A model generated the notes under the pieces. It saw nothing but the letters and a program-made list of their open reading frames with translations, made no database searches and was not told the DNA's origin. Below are positions 45,178 to 57,700 of a DNA stretch of 64,000 bases, one piece after another. The translations under genes were made by a program, and so were the position numbers. Source of the DNA: Aplidium turbinatum (Eukaryota > Chordata > Ascidiacea > Aplousobranchia > Polyclinidae); the NCBI GenBank assembly GCA_918807975.1, contig OU964928.1:16141823-16205822 (forward strand). The letters are read 5' to 3'. Within the stretch, counting starts at the first letter, position 1; each line of letters begins with the position of its first letter.

Positions 45178-46785
45178 CAGTGATTCTTAACCTTTTTTCT
45201 ATCAAGCTCCCCTTCAATAATGGTCATGTGCCTCGCGCCCCCCTAGATTTTAAATAAGTATCATACCAAAAAAATTGCATTTTTGTATGTTTATTGTAGG
45301 CTACACATCAGTGAGATACTTGACACTGCTTCTTAGCGACTAGATTTTTACTGCGAGGTTTAACTCCAGAGAGTGAACAACGTAAGTCTCCTTCAACTCT
45401 TAGCCTGTTTCTGTACTTGGTCTTGATAGCAACGAGAGCAGAAAATGCAGCTTCACAAAGATACGTGGATCCAAACATTATTAGAATTCGAAGAACCCGA
45501 GTTGCGATAAGAGGGTAAACCAGGCCCGTAACTAGGGGGGGCGAAGCCCCCCCTGCAAAAATGTTGGCACCCCCTGGAAAAAATTATGTTAATTAGCTCT
45601 GTTCGCTGACTTTTCAGTTTTATACTCAATTTTCTTGTGTTATTTAATTGTAAACATTGTGTGTTTAAGGGTGTGGTAGAATGTTGTCTCTAAAACAAAG
45701 TTTGCCTAATTTTAAACGAAACTGCATTAAAAGAGCGAGTTTTGCCAATACCAAACATTCAAATATCTCAGCCAGGAATTAGCAACAAGAAAACATAGAG
45801 ACTTAGCTTTATTACCGAAAAATGCCCTAGAAAACATGATCTTATCCTTTTGCTATGCCACCGGACAGCACCATTTTACAGGAATATTTATACCCACATG
45901 TTTGTTGAAAATGCTTTCAGAATGCACCAAATTCAAAGTAATTTTTCAAAATTTTCTGGGGGAGGCCCCCCAGACCTCCCGCTGCTGGGTGTCGCCTTTG
46001 GCGAAGACGCCGTCGGTCTTTGCCCGTCGGCCGTCAACCCCCACCCCCTTTCAAAATTCCTGGCTACGCCACTGACTGGTTCTATGATAAACTAGTCTAA
46101 TGTAAACGTTGTATTAGGCCTACGATTAATGTTCTTGCGTAAATATACCCACATTGTGTACAAACGTCGTTTTCGTACATGATACGGAAAGTAAAAGTTG
46201 GGCCCCCTCTAGAATACTTTTTGCCCCCCTGCTGCTCCAAGCTAATTACGGGCCTGGGGTAAACAGGAAGGTAATTGGCCCAGAACGTCTCAAGTTCCAG
46301 TTCTTTGAAGTTTTCTTTAGCTGTGGAGTTGAATTTCATCTCAAGAAACTCCTCCTGTCCTTCTTCGAAAATATCAACTACTTCGCATTGAAACGGGTTT
46401 CTGATGAACTTCCAAGTTTCACGTTTCTCGTCCAGATCTGGAAAGTATTTAATGAACTCTGCTTTCAATTCATTAAGGTGGATTTCTATTTGTTTCTTCA
46501 ACTCAGACTCAAAGTTACCATCTTTGAGAGCAGAATCCAAGTTACTGAAGCTCGCTGGATTTCATTGTTCAATTCGACTTCCAGAGGTCGAGTTTGGCTA
46601 TAAAATTTCGAATGATGTCATGATGCTATGAAGCAAGAATTACTGAATACAATGTAAAATAAGATAAAATACAAAATATGACGAACAGCATAGGTCCTAG
46701 GACATTAAAGTAATTAAAAGAAAATTGAAATTGTGTAGAGCTCGCGCCCCCCTGGGGAGCGTGCCCCCCCGGTTAAGAACCACTG
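45178..46785 (-). mobile_element. hAT transposon with transposase remains
   Basis: Ends CAGTGATTCTTAACC and GGTTAAGAACCACTG are flanked by a perfect octamer CTTTAGAG (45,170-45,177 and 46,786-46,793). The minus strand codes for the C-terminal part of a hAT transposase. One part, 46,540 to about 46,257, includes ELKAEFIKYFPDLDEKRE and ELETFWANYLPVYP. The hAT dimerisation block lies at 45,520-45,308, with STYLCEAAFSALVAIKTKYR and RLRVEGDL, ending at TGA. The two are separated by another element (45,521-46,256) at a GTTTACCC target. The N-terminal BED finger and most of the RNase H fold are missing, so this is an internally deleted copy. Confidence 0.92.
45521..46256. mobile_element. CAGGCCCGTAACTAG hAT element, copy 2
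   Basis: Termini CAGGCCCGTAACTAG...CTAATTACGGGCCTG are flanked by GGGTAAAC (45,513-45,520 and 46,257-46,264), a perfect 8-bp duplication. It interrupts the hAT transposase above. Inverted relative to the copy at 22.6 kb and without that copy's extra insert. It contains the captured CAGTGGCGTAGCC-family segment (its end is at 46,060-46,076). Confidence 0.92.
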
Positions 46786-48371
46786 CTTTAGAGGTAGGCG
46801 ACCTGCACTAGAACAACATTCCACCTCGAAAAGCCGAGCCAAATGTTGACCAAAGGACACAGAAAACGATTTTGTTAAGTTTATATTGAATTCGTAAAAG
46901 TCGAAAGTGTAAGAAGTGGCATTTGTAATAAATTCTGAATTCAACTTGTGTTGAATTGGGCACAGATACAAAAATAGCGACATCCACAAAGTAACACAAG
47001 AAACATTTTACTGGTCGCCCCAGGGATAATCTTTTTCGGGTGGCAAGCAATAATCGTCTAAACATTTGCTTTCCATATTTTTATTTATTGTAATAAGTCA
47101 AATGCGGACGGTTAGTGTTCTCACCACTGCCCTTGAGCTGCCTGGTTTTGATTTCCGGCCGAGTCACCTTCAAGGAATCTTAAGATTTTTGCTGATTGTG
47201 CTCTTTTTTAAAGTGTTCAGGAAAAGTCAGCGCCATTGTAAGCGAAGATTGTGGGTTAACAGCAACGATCATAGTGAAATTGAATACGGTGATTTACTAA
47301 AAACACTTTACAATAAATAAACCTTCAGATTGTTACTGATTAAAACATCAATACAAGGTATTTGGTCAACAAGACTGTCGAAAGTAAGTTATAAATTCTT
47401 TACACAAAAGCAGTTCTAGTAAGTCTATATCCGCTTGTGATTCATAGTTGGATACGCAAACTATCAGTGAAATATCATGGATTGCCGTAGACTGCTGGAA
47501 ATTAATGGAATTAACTTTTAAGTGTTCCCTTTGGTCTATGCTACGTAGGCCTATTAAGCATTTTCAGTGTTCAGATGTGACTAAACCTGTAAAGGATTGT
47601 TTTATTTAAATAAACATTTAATGAGAACCCCTTAACTGGCACGGGCTCTTAAAGAGTCCAAACTCTTGATACATTGACGATTTTAAGAATCGTTGAAAGT
47701 TTATTTTTTCTGAAAAAGTTATGTAGAGGATTTTGATTTGTACTTTTCCTATTCCAAGCTACAATTGCTTAAAAGCAAAAGCTCACAATCTGTGAACTAA
47801 AAGAGAATTGTGTGTGGCAATTAAAGGGTTCGATTTATGTAAGGTGGTCTTGGTATTAGTGGAATGACAATTCAGACAACTATTAGCCCAACTGGAGGTA
47901 GAAACGACATTGTACTGTATAAGATTTTTCACTTTGCATCTTGTCGTCTGTTACCCGGTAGGCTAGTAAACAAACTTACGTTTGTGGGATTAAAGCTTAT
48001 GAGGTACATAGCCGCAAGATCATTTTGCAAATACGGCGAAAAAATGCACAATTTTGTCAAAACAATGTAAACAATTCAACTTTCAAGCGAATAAAGGAAG
48101 CACCACTGTATAGTTCATAGGTAATGATTTAAACGTTAAAGCGATGTATAACAGTTTCATTGTAACAGTAGGCCCATAATTTTGGCCCAATATGAAAGAA
48201 CGTAAAATTTATTCAGTTTTCATCTTGTTTGAGACAGTTAGCGAAAATCAATTCTTATTGAATGTTTAAACAACTATGAGAAAAAAGGAGATTTTCAAGT
48301 ATAGCTAATCTGCATTTCATTTTGATGACTGGCATTATTTGCAGCCTACGCACGTACGATTAGCTAAGCAT
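46786..48371. other. Intergenic; probable LARP6 3' UTR
   Basis: No gene is supported on either strand. The minus-strand part next to 48,372 should be the LARP6 3' UTR. An open frame at 47,864-48,070 (+) is not protein-like enough to call. Confidence 0.4.
48208..48213 (-). terminator. LARP6 polyadenylation signal (candidate)
   Basis: TTTATT on the plus strand, AATAAA on the minus strand, ~160 bp after the LARP6 stop codon. Confidence 0.4.
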
Positions 48372-51300
48372 CTAATGAGGCATAGAAATCCTACCAAGCT
48401 TGTCGCATATGCTTGGCATCATTTTGGTATCATGATTTGCTGATCTATCTTTGAATGAGCACTGTTTGCTGTCCGGTTCAGGCTCAATTGAGTTCTCATC
48501 ACAACGATCCGTTGTTTCTCCCTCTTTACTTAGTACCGCATCGTTTTTTTTACAAGTTTGTTTTTCAAAATTGTCGACGCTAATCTTTGACTGTTTATTG
48601 TTTTTCTGGAAAGTGCGTTTCAATTTTGGCCCGAGTATAGCCGCTGCAGTTTCACCAGTGCCTCTAGTGACGTCATCATACGCTTTCTTCGTGGAAGTAG
48701 CTTCTTCAAATTCAATGATTGCACAAACAATCTGAAACAATAAACAAAATATATTACATCAAAAAATAAACCAGACCACCAATGGCATTTTGTATTAAAA
48801 ACATCTGACTTAAACCGAACGTTTGGTGTTATATTAAATTGGTATAAAATTATCCCATAGCGAGATATTTAATGATTATTTTGACCTTTTATCCGTTTTA
48901 TAGGGTTGCTTTGTTAGAAATCCTCGCTTTTGCTCATTTTCTTTCCAATAGATAGTAATAGGCCTAAAAGGAAAGTTTTTTACACTTTCAGGTAGCTTCT
49001 TAAATTTTTGAAACATATGTAATAAGTAGGCTAACAACATGTTCAGAGTTTTCTTTTTAGGAATTTAGAAGGCAATTTTTTTTCTCGTAAATTCAACTTT
49101 TTATTGCAGCTTTCACCAAATATTTTTTTAAAAATACGATGACATAAAAAGCCCAAGCTTATGAAAGGTTTAGCTTAAAAAGTGATGCAATTGAGATAAG
49201 CTTGCATGTGACTCATCGGGTGGAATGTAAATTGTTACATTGCTAGAGATGCTTGTGGATAAATGCAACTTTTTATTGCAAATACTGCAAATGCAATTTT
49301 GTGATGTTTATGCGGCATAAATAGTTGCTCTCATGATATTACCCTCATGGATCAGGCACTTAGTCTTATGAGTTATTCAACAGTGACCTGCCTCCTTGTT
49401 ACAAAAGTGGAAAAAGCGATGTCTGAGTAAAATGAAACGATAACGAAGCTCGCGTAAATGTACTATGGGTATCCTACTTGTTTTTTTGCCTATACCTAGC
49501 TGGTAAAAACGAAAACTTTTTCTAGCTCTCTCTGTTGTAGTTGCTTTATTTGTAACGCAATTGAGTCATTTTTGAATGCAATCGCTTTTCAGTAATAAAT
49601 CGAACATCAGTTTTAACGTGCATCTGCAACTAATCTGAAAACCCTTGATGATAATAAAGAGAAAAAATCTTTTCGAAACGCAGTAATTCTATTTTTTTTT
49701 ATCAAAGCTTAGGTCAAAGACATTTTACTGTTATTTTGTAACAAAATTGATTGTGCCTTGTTTTTTGTTCCGTTGTTGCATCTGCAAGCAAGTATTTTGA
49801 CTTTGGCTTCAGGTATTGTGAGTCTACATTCTTTCATATCAAACAAGCAATGAAACATTGGTGTTCTAATTTCAATGTGAGTATGAACGTTCTTTGTTGC
49901 TGTTGTTAGAATGCTCATTGTTTAGTTGTAGAAATGATTTCCAAAGTGTCTTTCTTGAACCTTTTATCATTCATAGCGTCTTACGCCTGAGGGCCACCGT
50001 ACCGGAGCGGACGGACATTTTTGTCATTCTGCCCATTATGCTTTTTGGTTTGCTCTGGTACAACTACGCGTCCGACTTTTGAGAAACAAAACAGTGTTTC
50101 CTGCTTTGATATTGTATAAAAATCCTTATTTGTCAAAACAGGTTAATTGCTCAAGGGCAGTTTGAGTTTCATAGCGTTTACTTGATATCCGTAGGATTTG
50201 AAGCATGCCGGATAACAAATCGGTTAACAACCCAAATAAAATAAAAAGTCGAATCCACACAGTATTTCTCTTCGATCAAATTTCTCAGTTTTTGAACGAC
50301 ATACAATCACCACAAACAGAATATCGGTGCATGGTTCCTTTCATCACTCGCGAAGAAGAAAACCAAACTTCTTGTTGCGATGATTTAAGTGGCAATGCTT
50401 GGATTCATGGAGGCGCATATGCAATTCTTTAATTTTTTAATAATTTTTTTAAGTTGTATGATGCAAGCAATGAGCATTTGCAGAAGTAATGTCACTGCTT
50501 CTAACGTCGTTTTATATCAAGCCTCAGATCTGATTCAACGACGACAACACTGCCATGGCTGCTAGGCATTATTTGCGCTTTTTAATTTTTTTCGGATAAG
50601 TTTATACAGTTTTAAGCTTTCTTTTAAACCCCGTCGCCGTGTTATCATTAAAAAGACACAACTTTGTTAAACACAGCGTTATTATCAAGATAAAAAAGTT
50701 ATTTTTGTTTTGGAGCCTATGGCTGAATACAGACGGTGGGGCGAATATCTTTTCTATTGTATGATTACAACTTTTTAAACATAAATCATACGAATGAGTT
50801 ACCTAAAGATAGCTTAGGGCTAAATGACAGTAGATTTTGGTGCAGTTCACGGAGTGCGTGCCATCTTACTATAATCGTTACAGGGTGATGTTACTTCATA
50901 CCCTAGAGCGGTGTAAAGCACGTCTAGTCGTAAGCGTGTGAACTAGTCCCCAGGATGTTGTGCAAAATGCATTTTTGGTCATGTTTGAAAGAGCTTTGTG
51001 GCAGCTGATGTTGTTCCCAAAGTAAGTGGAAAATATTTGTTGTCATTGCTTTATTGCAATGGGATTGCAACAGATAGACCTAAAGTCTCTTCTGCACGTG
51101 CTTTTGAGTACAGCTTATTCTGAATTTGTAATATTTGTTCAATAAAGTATGAATTATTGGTAACGAGATCAGTTGCACACTGAAACTTTTTCTAAGATTA
51201 TACGTTTGGTGATGTTGACTTTTCAGCATAACCAGCGTTCTCTGCATGCAATGACACACCGTGATCACACATCTTAGTTAGATAGATATAGCCTACCTTC

Positions 51301-52673
51301 CCCAACTGCGGAACCGCTGCTGCGTAACCCTTCAAGTGTTGAGGTATTGGTCGATCGGGACGCACAATTCGCAACTGTGCGATTGGCCCATATTTCTTGA
51401 ACTGTTTCATGACGTCTTCGATCTCCAGAACGCGATTGGGATCGGTCACCAGCAGGGCAGTTGAATCTTTGCAGGTTTGTGAGTGGTCGAAAATCGCATT
51501 TCTTTGCTTTACTTTGGTGGAGGTGCTGTTCAGAGAAAGCTTTTTGGACTTTCTTAAAGCCAATACGAGGGTATTGTAACATTTGATTACTTTTTTCATA
51601 CTTTTGACGTTGGCAAGTAACTTGATGCTCACATATCCGTCGTGACTTCGTTTCAACTGGCGGTGAAAGTACGCATTTTCTTTCTCCTCCATCATGATAT
51701 CTTCCGCCGTTTTCACGATCAAGTCCAACGTTGATTTTCCACTTTTTTCGTTGCCATCACGCTCGTGTATTACCGAATTTTCTTCATCTGTAGATTCCAT
51801 TGAAACCAAGCCAGAGTCACGTGACACCGATGCTGTGTCAGCTGACATGACATAAGGAGATGAACTTCTCGACGTGGAGGAAGAAAATGACGACATTGGC
51901 TGATAGTGATTTGTTGACGCTCCACGCGAGGAATCTTGCATTTGGGGAAATGGTTCTGGTCGTTTCATGCTATTCAAACCCCCAGTAGAATTTAAATCAG
52001 GCATCGGGTGCTTGCATACACAATCCATCTTCATCACGTGAGACAAACAGTTTGTGCAACGTTTTGATGTCGACGAAGAGTTTACTGAGTTGTCTTCGTG
52101 GAAAAACGTGGTTCCGTTAATGGTGGTAGCCAACACTCGAGAAGTTGGTGGATTAATTGGCAAGTTTATTGGAACTATGGCTTGCCCTGCAGGATGAACT
52201 GGGTGCTCAAGGTGGTACACATGCTGTTGATTTTGAAGTGATATAAATTCTTGCGGTGTGCAAGGAACTATTCGAGTACTTTGCGTAAAACCTACGCAAA
52301 TGGGCGTGAGATCAACGGAGCAAGCGTTATGGTCGCAAATAGGAATTTGTTCTTGAAGAAACGCTCGTGGAACTGCTTGCATGTGGTCATGCATGCTGTT
52401 GAAACTCGGGTGCATTAGCTTGTGATGCAGATCGAATTGACGATGTGGCGGGGCTTGCCGTCTCTTGCGTCCTCGTTTCGAATGCCTTCGTGATCGCCAA
52501 TCTGGTTGTACTTGATTGTTTGAGAGAGCACAAACTGGACTTTCCTTGTCCATTGCTTTATTCTGGAGACAAGTGTAGTTGTAGATGAGTAGCCACTTTA
52601 ATATTTTACTTTGAGATATATTTATATTGTCTCTATCTGAAACAAGTTTGCTACGTTTAGTCTTGTTTGCCAT
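48372..52673 (-). CDS. LARP6: La-related protein 6-like RNA-binding protein
   Basis: LARP6 proteins bind structured RNA through a La motif plus RRM; the vertebrate one binds the collagen mRNA 5' stem-loop. Two coding exons: 52,673-51,297 (donor GTAGGC) and 48,731-48,372 (TAG), joined in phase 0 across a 2.6-kb intron. Counting from the ATG at 52,673, the La motif is ~313-395, with the YVSIKLL block and the MKKV helix. The RRM starts at ~400 (ALLVTDPN, then FKKYGPIAQLRIVRP) and crosses the splice junction to VCAIIEFEEATSTKKAY. The 300-residue N-terminus is long and low-complexity (Ser, His, Pro). A second ATG at 52,553 follows an acceptor-like TGTCTCCAG, so the true start may be there (538 residues). 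The LARP6 C-terminal LSA/SUZ-C motif was not found; a GTAGGA near the end could splice to an unseen exon. Confidence 0.88.
49813..50215 (+). CDS. Candidate nested gene, last three exons, unknown
   Basis: Inside the LARP6 intron, opposite strand. Proposed exons 49,813-49,876 (donor GTGAGT), 49,977-50,141 (donor GTTAAT) and 50,195-50,215 (TAA) are in compatible phase with acceptors GGCTTCAG, ATTCATAG and ATCCGTAG. The middle exon is open for 55 codons and contains GADGHFCHSAHYAFWF. I do not recognise the protein; the DGHxC...H block is only loosely like SGNH-esterase ends. An overlapping ATG frame (50,205-50,432, 75 codons, with TEYRCMVPFITREEENQ) is the alternative reading. Neither is proven. 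Confidence 0.3.
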
Positions 52674-54052
52674 TTTACTTAAAGAAGTAAATTTTAGTTT
52701 TAAGTGAAATTTAACCTTAGCAAAGCATCAACAACTACTTTTTTTAAAGTAAGATTTTAAGGGAATCGAGAAATTGTTTAAGTATACTAAAAAAACGAAT
52801 GTGTTTATTAAAAATATCTCAACGAAATAAACTTATAAAGATTGTGTTAAAATGACAATGGTATAAATGCAAACTATTATAGTATGATTTCTGATGAAGC
52901 GTTTTGACTTCAGCAATGGCAACACTTCTTTTACATTGTATAGTAACGTTAATTATATGCAAACTATTTTCAGGCTTCACTGCGGTTCGCAAGAAAAAAA
53001 CAACTCTTGATCGTTTATGGACAGCTCTTGCACTGACAAGTCTGTTCTAAGATTTCCAATTTTTGCTCTTCACTTATTTGAGAGTGCTAAACAAATTTAC
53101 CCTTCCACAACACGAAGTAACATCAGTATAAACTTGAATTCTCATAACTGTACCTCAATCTAGGTTATATAATAATTGTATCAACTTATCTGAAATGTAT
53201 TTTGAAAATAAACGATAAGTTGATTTCTTGACTTTCCTGATTAGTGTTGCTCAAGCACTCCAAAGCGATGAATGAAACACGTCTAGTTTCTACTGTAAGT
53301 GTAGCCTATCTTGCAATATGTTGAAGGGAAAGTCTTGGTATTTAAATTATCAAAAGAAAGCTTGCCTTCTTTGACCCTTTTGTCATTAGCCTGGGGCTAC
53401 TAGGTTATTATTTGTCCAGACTCGTTTCCTGGCTCTTCGGGTTTGCCACTTGTCGACTCTTTAAATTCATTTATTTATTCATTATATTGGTTGAAGAATT
53501 TTGGTATGCATTTCAAAACCTAATTGATTTATGACGTGAAAAGAGCTTTACTGTTACTTTATGTGAAATGTCAGTAAAAATTCGCAAAGTTTTGAAATTG
53601 TCACCATACCCAACTTTCATCTCTACATTTTATTTCTTGCCGTACATATAGGCAGTATAGTAGATTTTAAAAAAAAATGGAAGAGGTATCAAAGTGTCGA
53701 TAAAGCAAATTTTTTAAAGATAAAATAGACAATGCAGCGTTTTGATTCAAAGGCAAAGATTTTAGTCTCAAAGCTTGTTCCAATTTTTTTTTTATAAATT
53801 TTACCTTTTGCATATTCTATGGCCCAATAATTATGTTTTGTTTGTGACGCACAGTTTACAGTACATTTGACTGTAATCATTACTGTTAAATTTCTGAAAA
53901 AGTTGATGTGAAAAGTGTTGATTCAACAAGAAAGTTGAATTTAACATCATTTTTTTGATAGCAGCATAAGAAATACAATAATTTATTTTTTTAAGAAGTT
54001 TTAGCTACTGGAGTGAGTTGATTTAATTGTTAACTTGATGTACTGTAGTTGA
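52674..54052. other. LARP6 upstream region
   Basis: Probable promoter/5' leader of LARP6 on the minus strand, AT-rich. No core promoter motif or repeat is clear. Confidence 0.3.
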
Positions 54053-54334
54053 ATGAGCAATGTTTTACTTCGAAACACTGCATTATTTATCAGACCTGAT
54101 TGGCACATGACCGCATTTTTGCCCCCTGAACCAGCTGATGATTTGAAAGAGGCATGCGATGTGCCCCATCAAGGCCATCATGTTGGGCAATTGCGGCCAG
54201 TTATGTTTTGTCCAGAATTGTTTGAACTTATGATGCACGGATTTCGGTTAAAATGGCGCGTAAAAAGTAATTTGCGCACTTTTAAAGAAGTTGGTATTCA
54301 CAAATCTTCGACATATCCACATAATTATCAGTGA
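54053..54334 (+). CDS. Hypothetical 93-residue protein
   Basis: Complete ATG-to-stop frame with protein-like composition: a Pro-rich FLPPEPADDLKEACDVPHQG, a His-rich middle, a Met/Phe-rich ELFELMMHGFRLKW and a basic end. No signal peptide or membrane segment. No family is recognised. It could be a small intronless gene or the 3' exon of a longer one, as an acceptor-like TACTGTAG stands just upstream. No nearby repeat explains it. Confidence 0.45.
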   Translation: MSNVLLRNTALFIRPDWHMTAFLPPEPADDLKEACDVPHQGHHVGQLRPVMFCPELFELMMHGFRLKWRVKSNLRTFKEVGIHKSSTYPHNYQ

Positions 54335-57300
54335 TAAAAATCTCAGTTTCATTTCGTGATGATCATCGGTTTAACAATAGCAATGAAAATTTCAGTCATT
54401 TTTTGTAATATTCGCAAAATACCATCGGCGTATTTTCAATTTTGTGACTTAATGCATTTAACACAATAGTTAGGCCTACAATGTTGGTAACTGATCAAAA
54501 ACACAGAGAAATGAACCATAGATTAGCTCTTTTTGGAGTAGTTTGATGAGACAAATTTTTGGCTTCATTTAAACCAGCGGTTCTCAACGGGGGTGGTAGC
54601 GCCCTCCAGGGGGCGTTTTAATTTTTCAGGGGGGCGGTATGATTATCTCGGCTTAAGGGGGCGTTTTGATTATTAGAGGGCATTCTGGTTTAACCCATCT
54701 ACCAACCAGCGTAACGATTTCGTCACATCATTGTCTGGATAATCTACTCTACATGCTCGCAAGATAGCCAAACAATTTTTCTTACACCATCGTCGTATTT
54801 GATTGACCAACCGTTTTGTTTGCAAAAGTTTTGTCTACAGTATTTAAAATTTAAATTCAGTAATTTTTCAGTATATTACAAAATCTGGTGAGTTCCATTA
54901 TGACGTAACCACTACTAGGCCTACAGTATACAGTTTTCATGCTCGCAAATATATACTTGCAGAAAATTTGAAAAAATCAATTTAAAAGATAAAACAGATA
55001 TGAACAATGATACTACAACATATACGACGTGCTATAAAATAGACATTAAAACAGCTATTTTTATCAGTTGTGAATGTTTAAAAATAAATTTTGCTTGAAT
55101 AAAAATTGCTGAGCATGCAAAGTAAACTGGAAATCTGGTTTAAAACCCTGTATGCAGTGTCCATGACCAATTGGATATTTTTTTATGTTTACAGACATAT
55201 ACGGTAATTGATTGAAATTATAATGAAGACTAAAAACTATAAAACAGCCATTCAAGGTTTCAGATTGTTTCAACTGACGTTATTTGGTTTAGCGTTGGTT
55301 TCAGCTGAGTCAGCTCCAACAAATGTTGCTATTAAAATGTATTTGAAATTGTATGAAAGAAAATAACGGAATCTGATCGATGGATAATTTCAACCACAGT
55401 AATAAAAAAAAATTATTCGCTCCCCCGGGATAAGTTAAGTCCTCCGTGGGACTAAGATCAGCTGTTTAGAAGCTAGTAACAATTAGCAGTTAACTAATTT
55501 AAGAAATTTAAATAATCTAATGGGTTTGCAGTTTCGAAATTGTTCAAGAGGGACAAAAGTTTTGGAGAAAAATTTCTTCATCGCTTGATCTCTCAATAAA
55601 ATGAAACTGAATCAAATTACGAAAAAATCGTCTCAAGTATTTTATGGCAATATAACTGTTTTTGCCTTGGTTACTATTTAAAGAATTTTTGTTGCAAATA
55701 CTGTAAGCGATTGAAGCTGGTTGAAATTTCTACTTACACATGAGATAATAATGATCATCAAAATTCAATTTTGGAAAAATTGCTTGCTCTTTCGTTTCTA
55801 ATAATGTTGCTTTGTTGAGATGCAGCGAGCTAAAATAAAGCATATAATTTTTGTAACTATTTTGTACGTTTCAAAGGTATTTTCATGTTTCTAGTAGCTC
55901 GTTAGAGTTTACTTTTATTAAGAAATATTCTTGAAATTAAATACCTCTGCAGATGCCAAACTTTTTAGACGAAATTTACAAATTTATTTTTTGTGTTTTC
56001 GTAAAAACCAAACTTTCAGAAAAACGGATTTATTTTTGGGACGCTTCTTGCAAAGGTCACGTGTATTTTGCTTACTAGCTTGTATTTTGGCAATTAGCTG
56101 AGCTATACTGATTCTTATGTCAGACATTTTTCTACTTTTTGTACCTTCAACTAGTCGGAACATATGTCCTTGGCTGATTGAACTTAATTGTGATTTATAG
56201 CATCGCTTTCCTATTTTATGATTATTGTTGATCCGATATATGTCAGTTATAAACTGTAGGTAACCTAGTAAGTTATATTAAAATGATTTTTGTTAAGAAA
56301 ATACTGCTTAAACAGCTGCTAAATATTTTTTCCTTGCGTTAAACTAATGAAGCTGATCTATAGACACAGCAAAGATGTGGTTCTGCTAACGTGCTAACGT
56401 AACGGACAAGGAAATAAATAAGGAAGAGTGTAACGCTTGTATGTTGTGACCTGTCCTCAGGTGCTAGTTTGGCAAGAATATTGTTTACAGTGAAAAATTA
56501 TTGAAATCTTCTGACATATTTTCAAAATTTTGCACAAATCCAACGTCTATTATTGCACAAACCACGCAAAGTTTCTGCGATTCTTTGTACTTTTGGTATA
56601 TCTGATACCAGTTTGAAATATACCCAGATAAAAATTGAAGAAGTACTTTTTATGCCTTGTATTGATTTGAAAAAACAAAAAATTAGATAAAATATTTTTA
56701 CAATAAATTATGCCCTCCAGTTAAAAGAACCCAAGGTAGCACATCCTGTTCATGAGGTTGATCTGATACACTCTCAGTGCCACGCTCAAGTGCGGTCCTT
56801 TCGTCTATCATTATATTTCTTGTCCTTTTCATCCTTAAGTTTTGGAAAACGAGCTAGTTAACGTTGTAATCATACAAACTTTAATTAGAAATGATTACTC
56901 GACGACCGGATATTCAAAACTTTTCTATCTTATTTTATCTTTTTTTCTAACGCTATTCTCTTTTGTACCGCTGCAGGGTTTTGCTGTAACCACGAAATTG
57001 AGTCTTTATTGGGGTTAGTCAAATTTCAACCTCACTTATTTTTTTGAAAAACCACTAAACAATAGCTTTTCATTTAATTTTGATAAAAACAATTTAATTT
57101 ATAATAAAATGTTTGCTAGTTTATTTTAGTTTCATTTATATACTATAATATTAAGCGGAGGTTAGTAGCAAATACTTTGAGACACTATGTTTTTTGTAGC
57201 CTACATCTATTTGTAAATATAAAGTAAACTACATACAAACCAAACAATTTTGTGCAACCGTTAAAGCTGGAGTTTAATTTTGATGAATCTAAACATAATA

Positions 57301-57700
57301 TTGTTTTCACAACTTTACTCAACTTTGAAGTAGCCTAATCTTGTTTAGTGACATTCTCATGTTATTTTTAGGCGGAAAATAGTATTTCGTTTTTGTTTTG
57401 ATGTGAGTATACACAGTTAAAACCCCAATTGAAGTCGGTTTGCATGATGTGCTCATTGCAGTAGAAAGATGACCACAGGCAAGGAAACGCCTACAATAAC
57501 TTTGCTAAGAATTTTTGTTTTGTCACGGTTGTTATATTTCACCTTGCCCTGAGTTTATCAAATGGTCGCATCGCAAATGAAAAAGAGAATCGCCGATCTT
57601 CAAAATCGTATTTGTCACTTTTGTGCCAAGGAGTTAAAAAAATAAGTCATTACGACCTAAAATATGTTTCACTGCTAAGCTATTTTATGAATACTTATGC
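54335..57700. other. AT-rich DNA, no gene recognised
   Basis: Contains one clear repeat end: CAGCGGTTCTCAACGGGGG at 54,575, a hAT-type terminus followed by GGGGGCG words to about 54,685, with no matching second end. A micro-frame at 57,560-57,643 (AADLQNR-type coiled coil, 27 codons) is too short to call. Confidence 0.35.

Noticed and set aside
47864-48070. 68-codon frame downstream of LARP6
   Set aside because: Composition is unremarkable, and there are no splice or family signals. Probably chance in the LARP6 3' UTR region.
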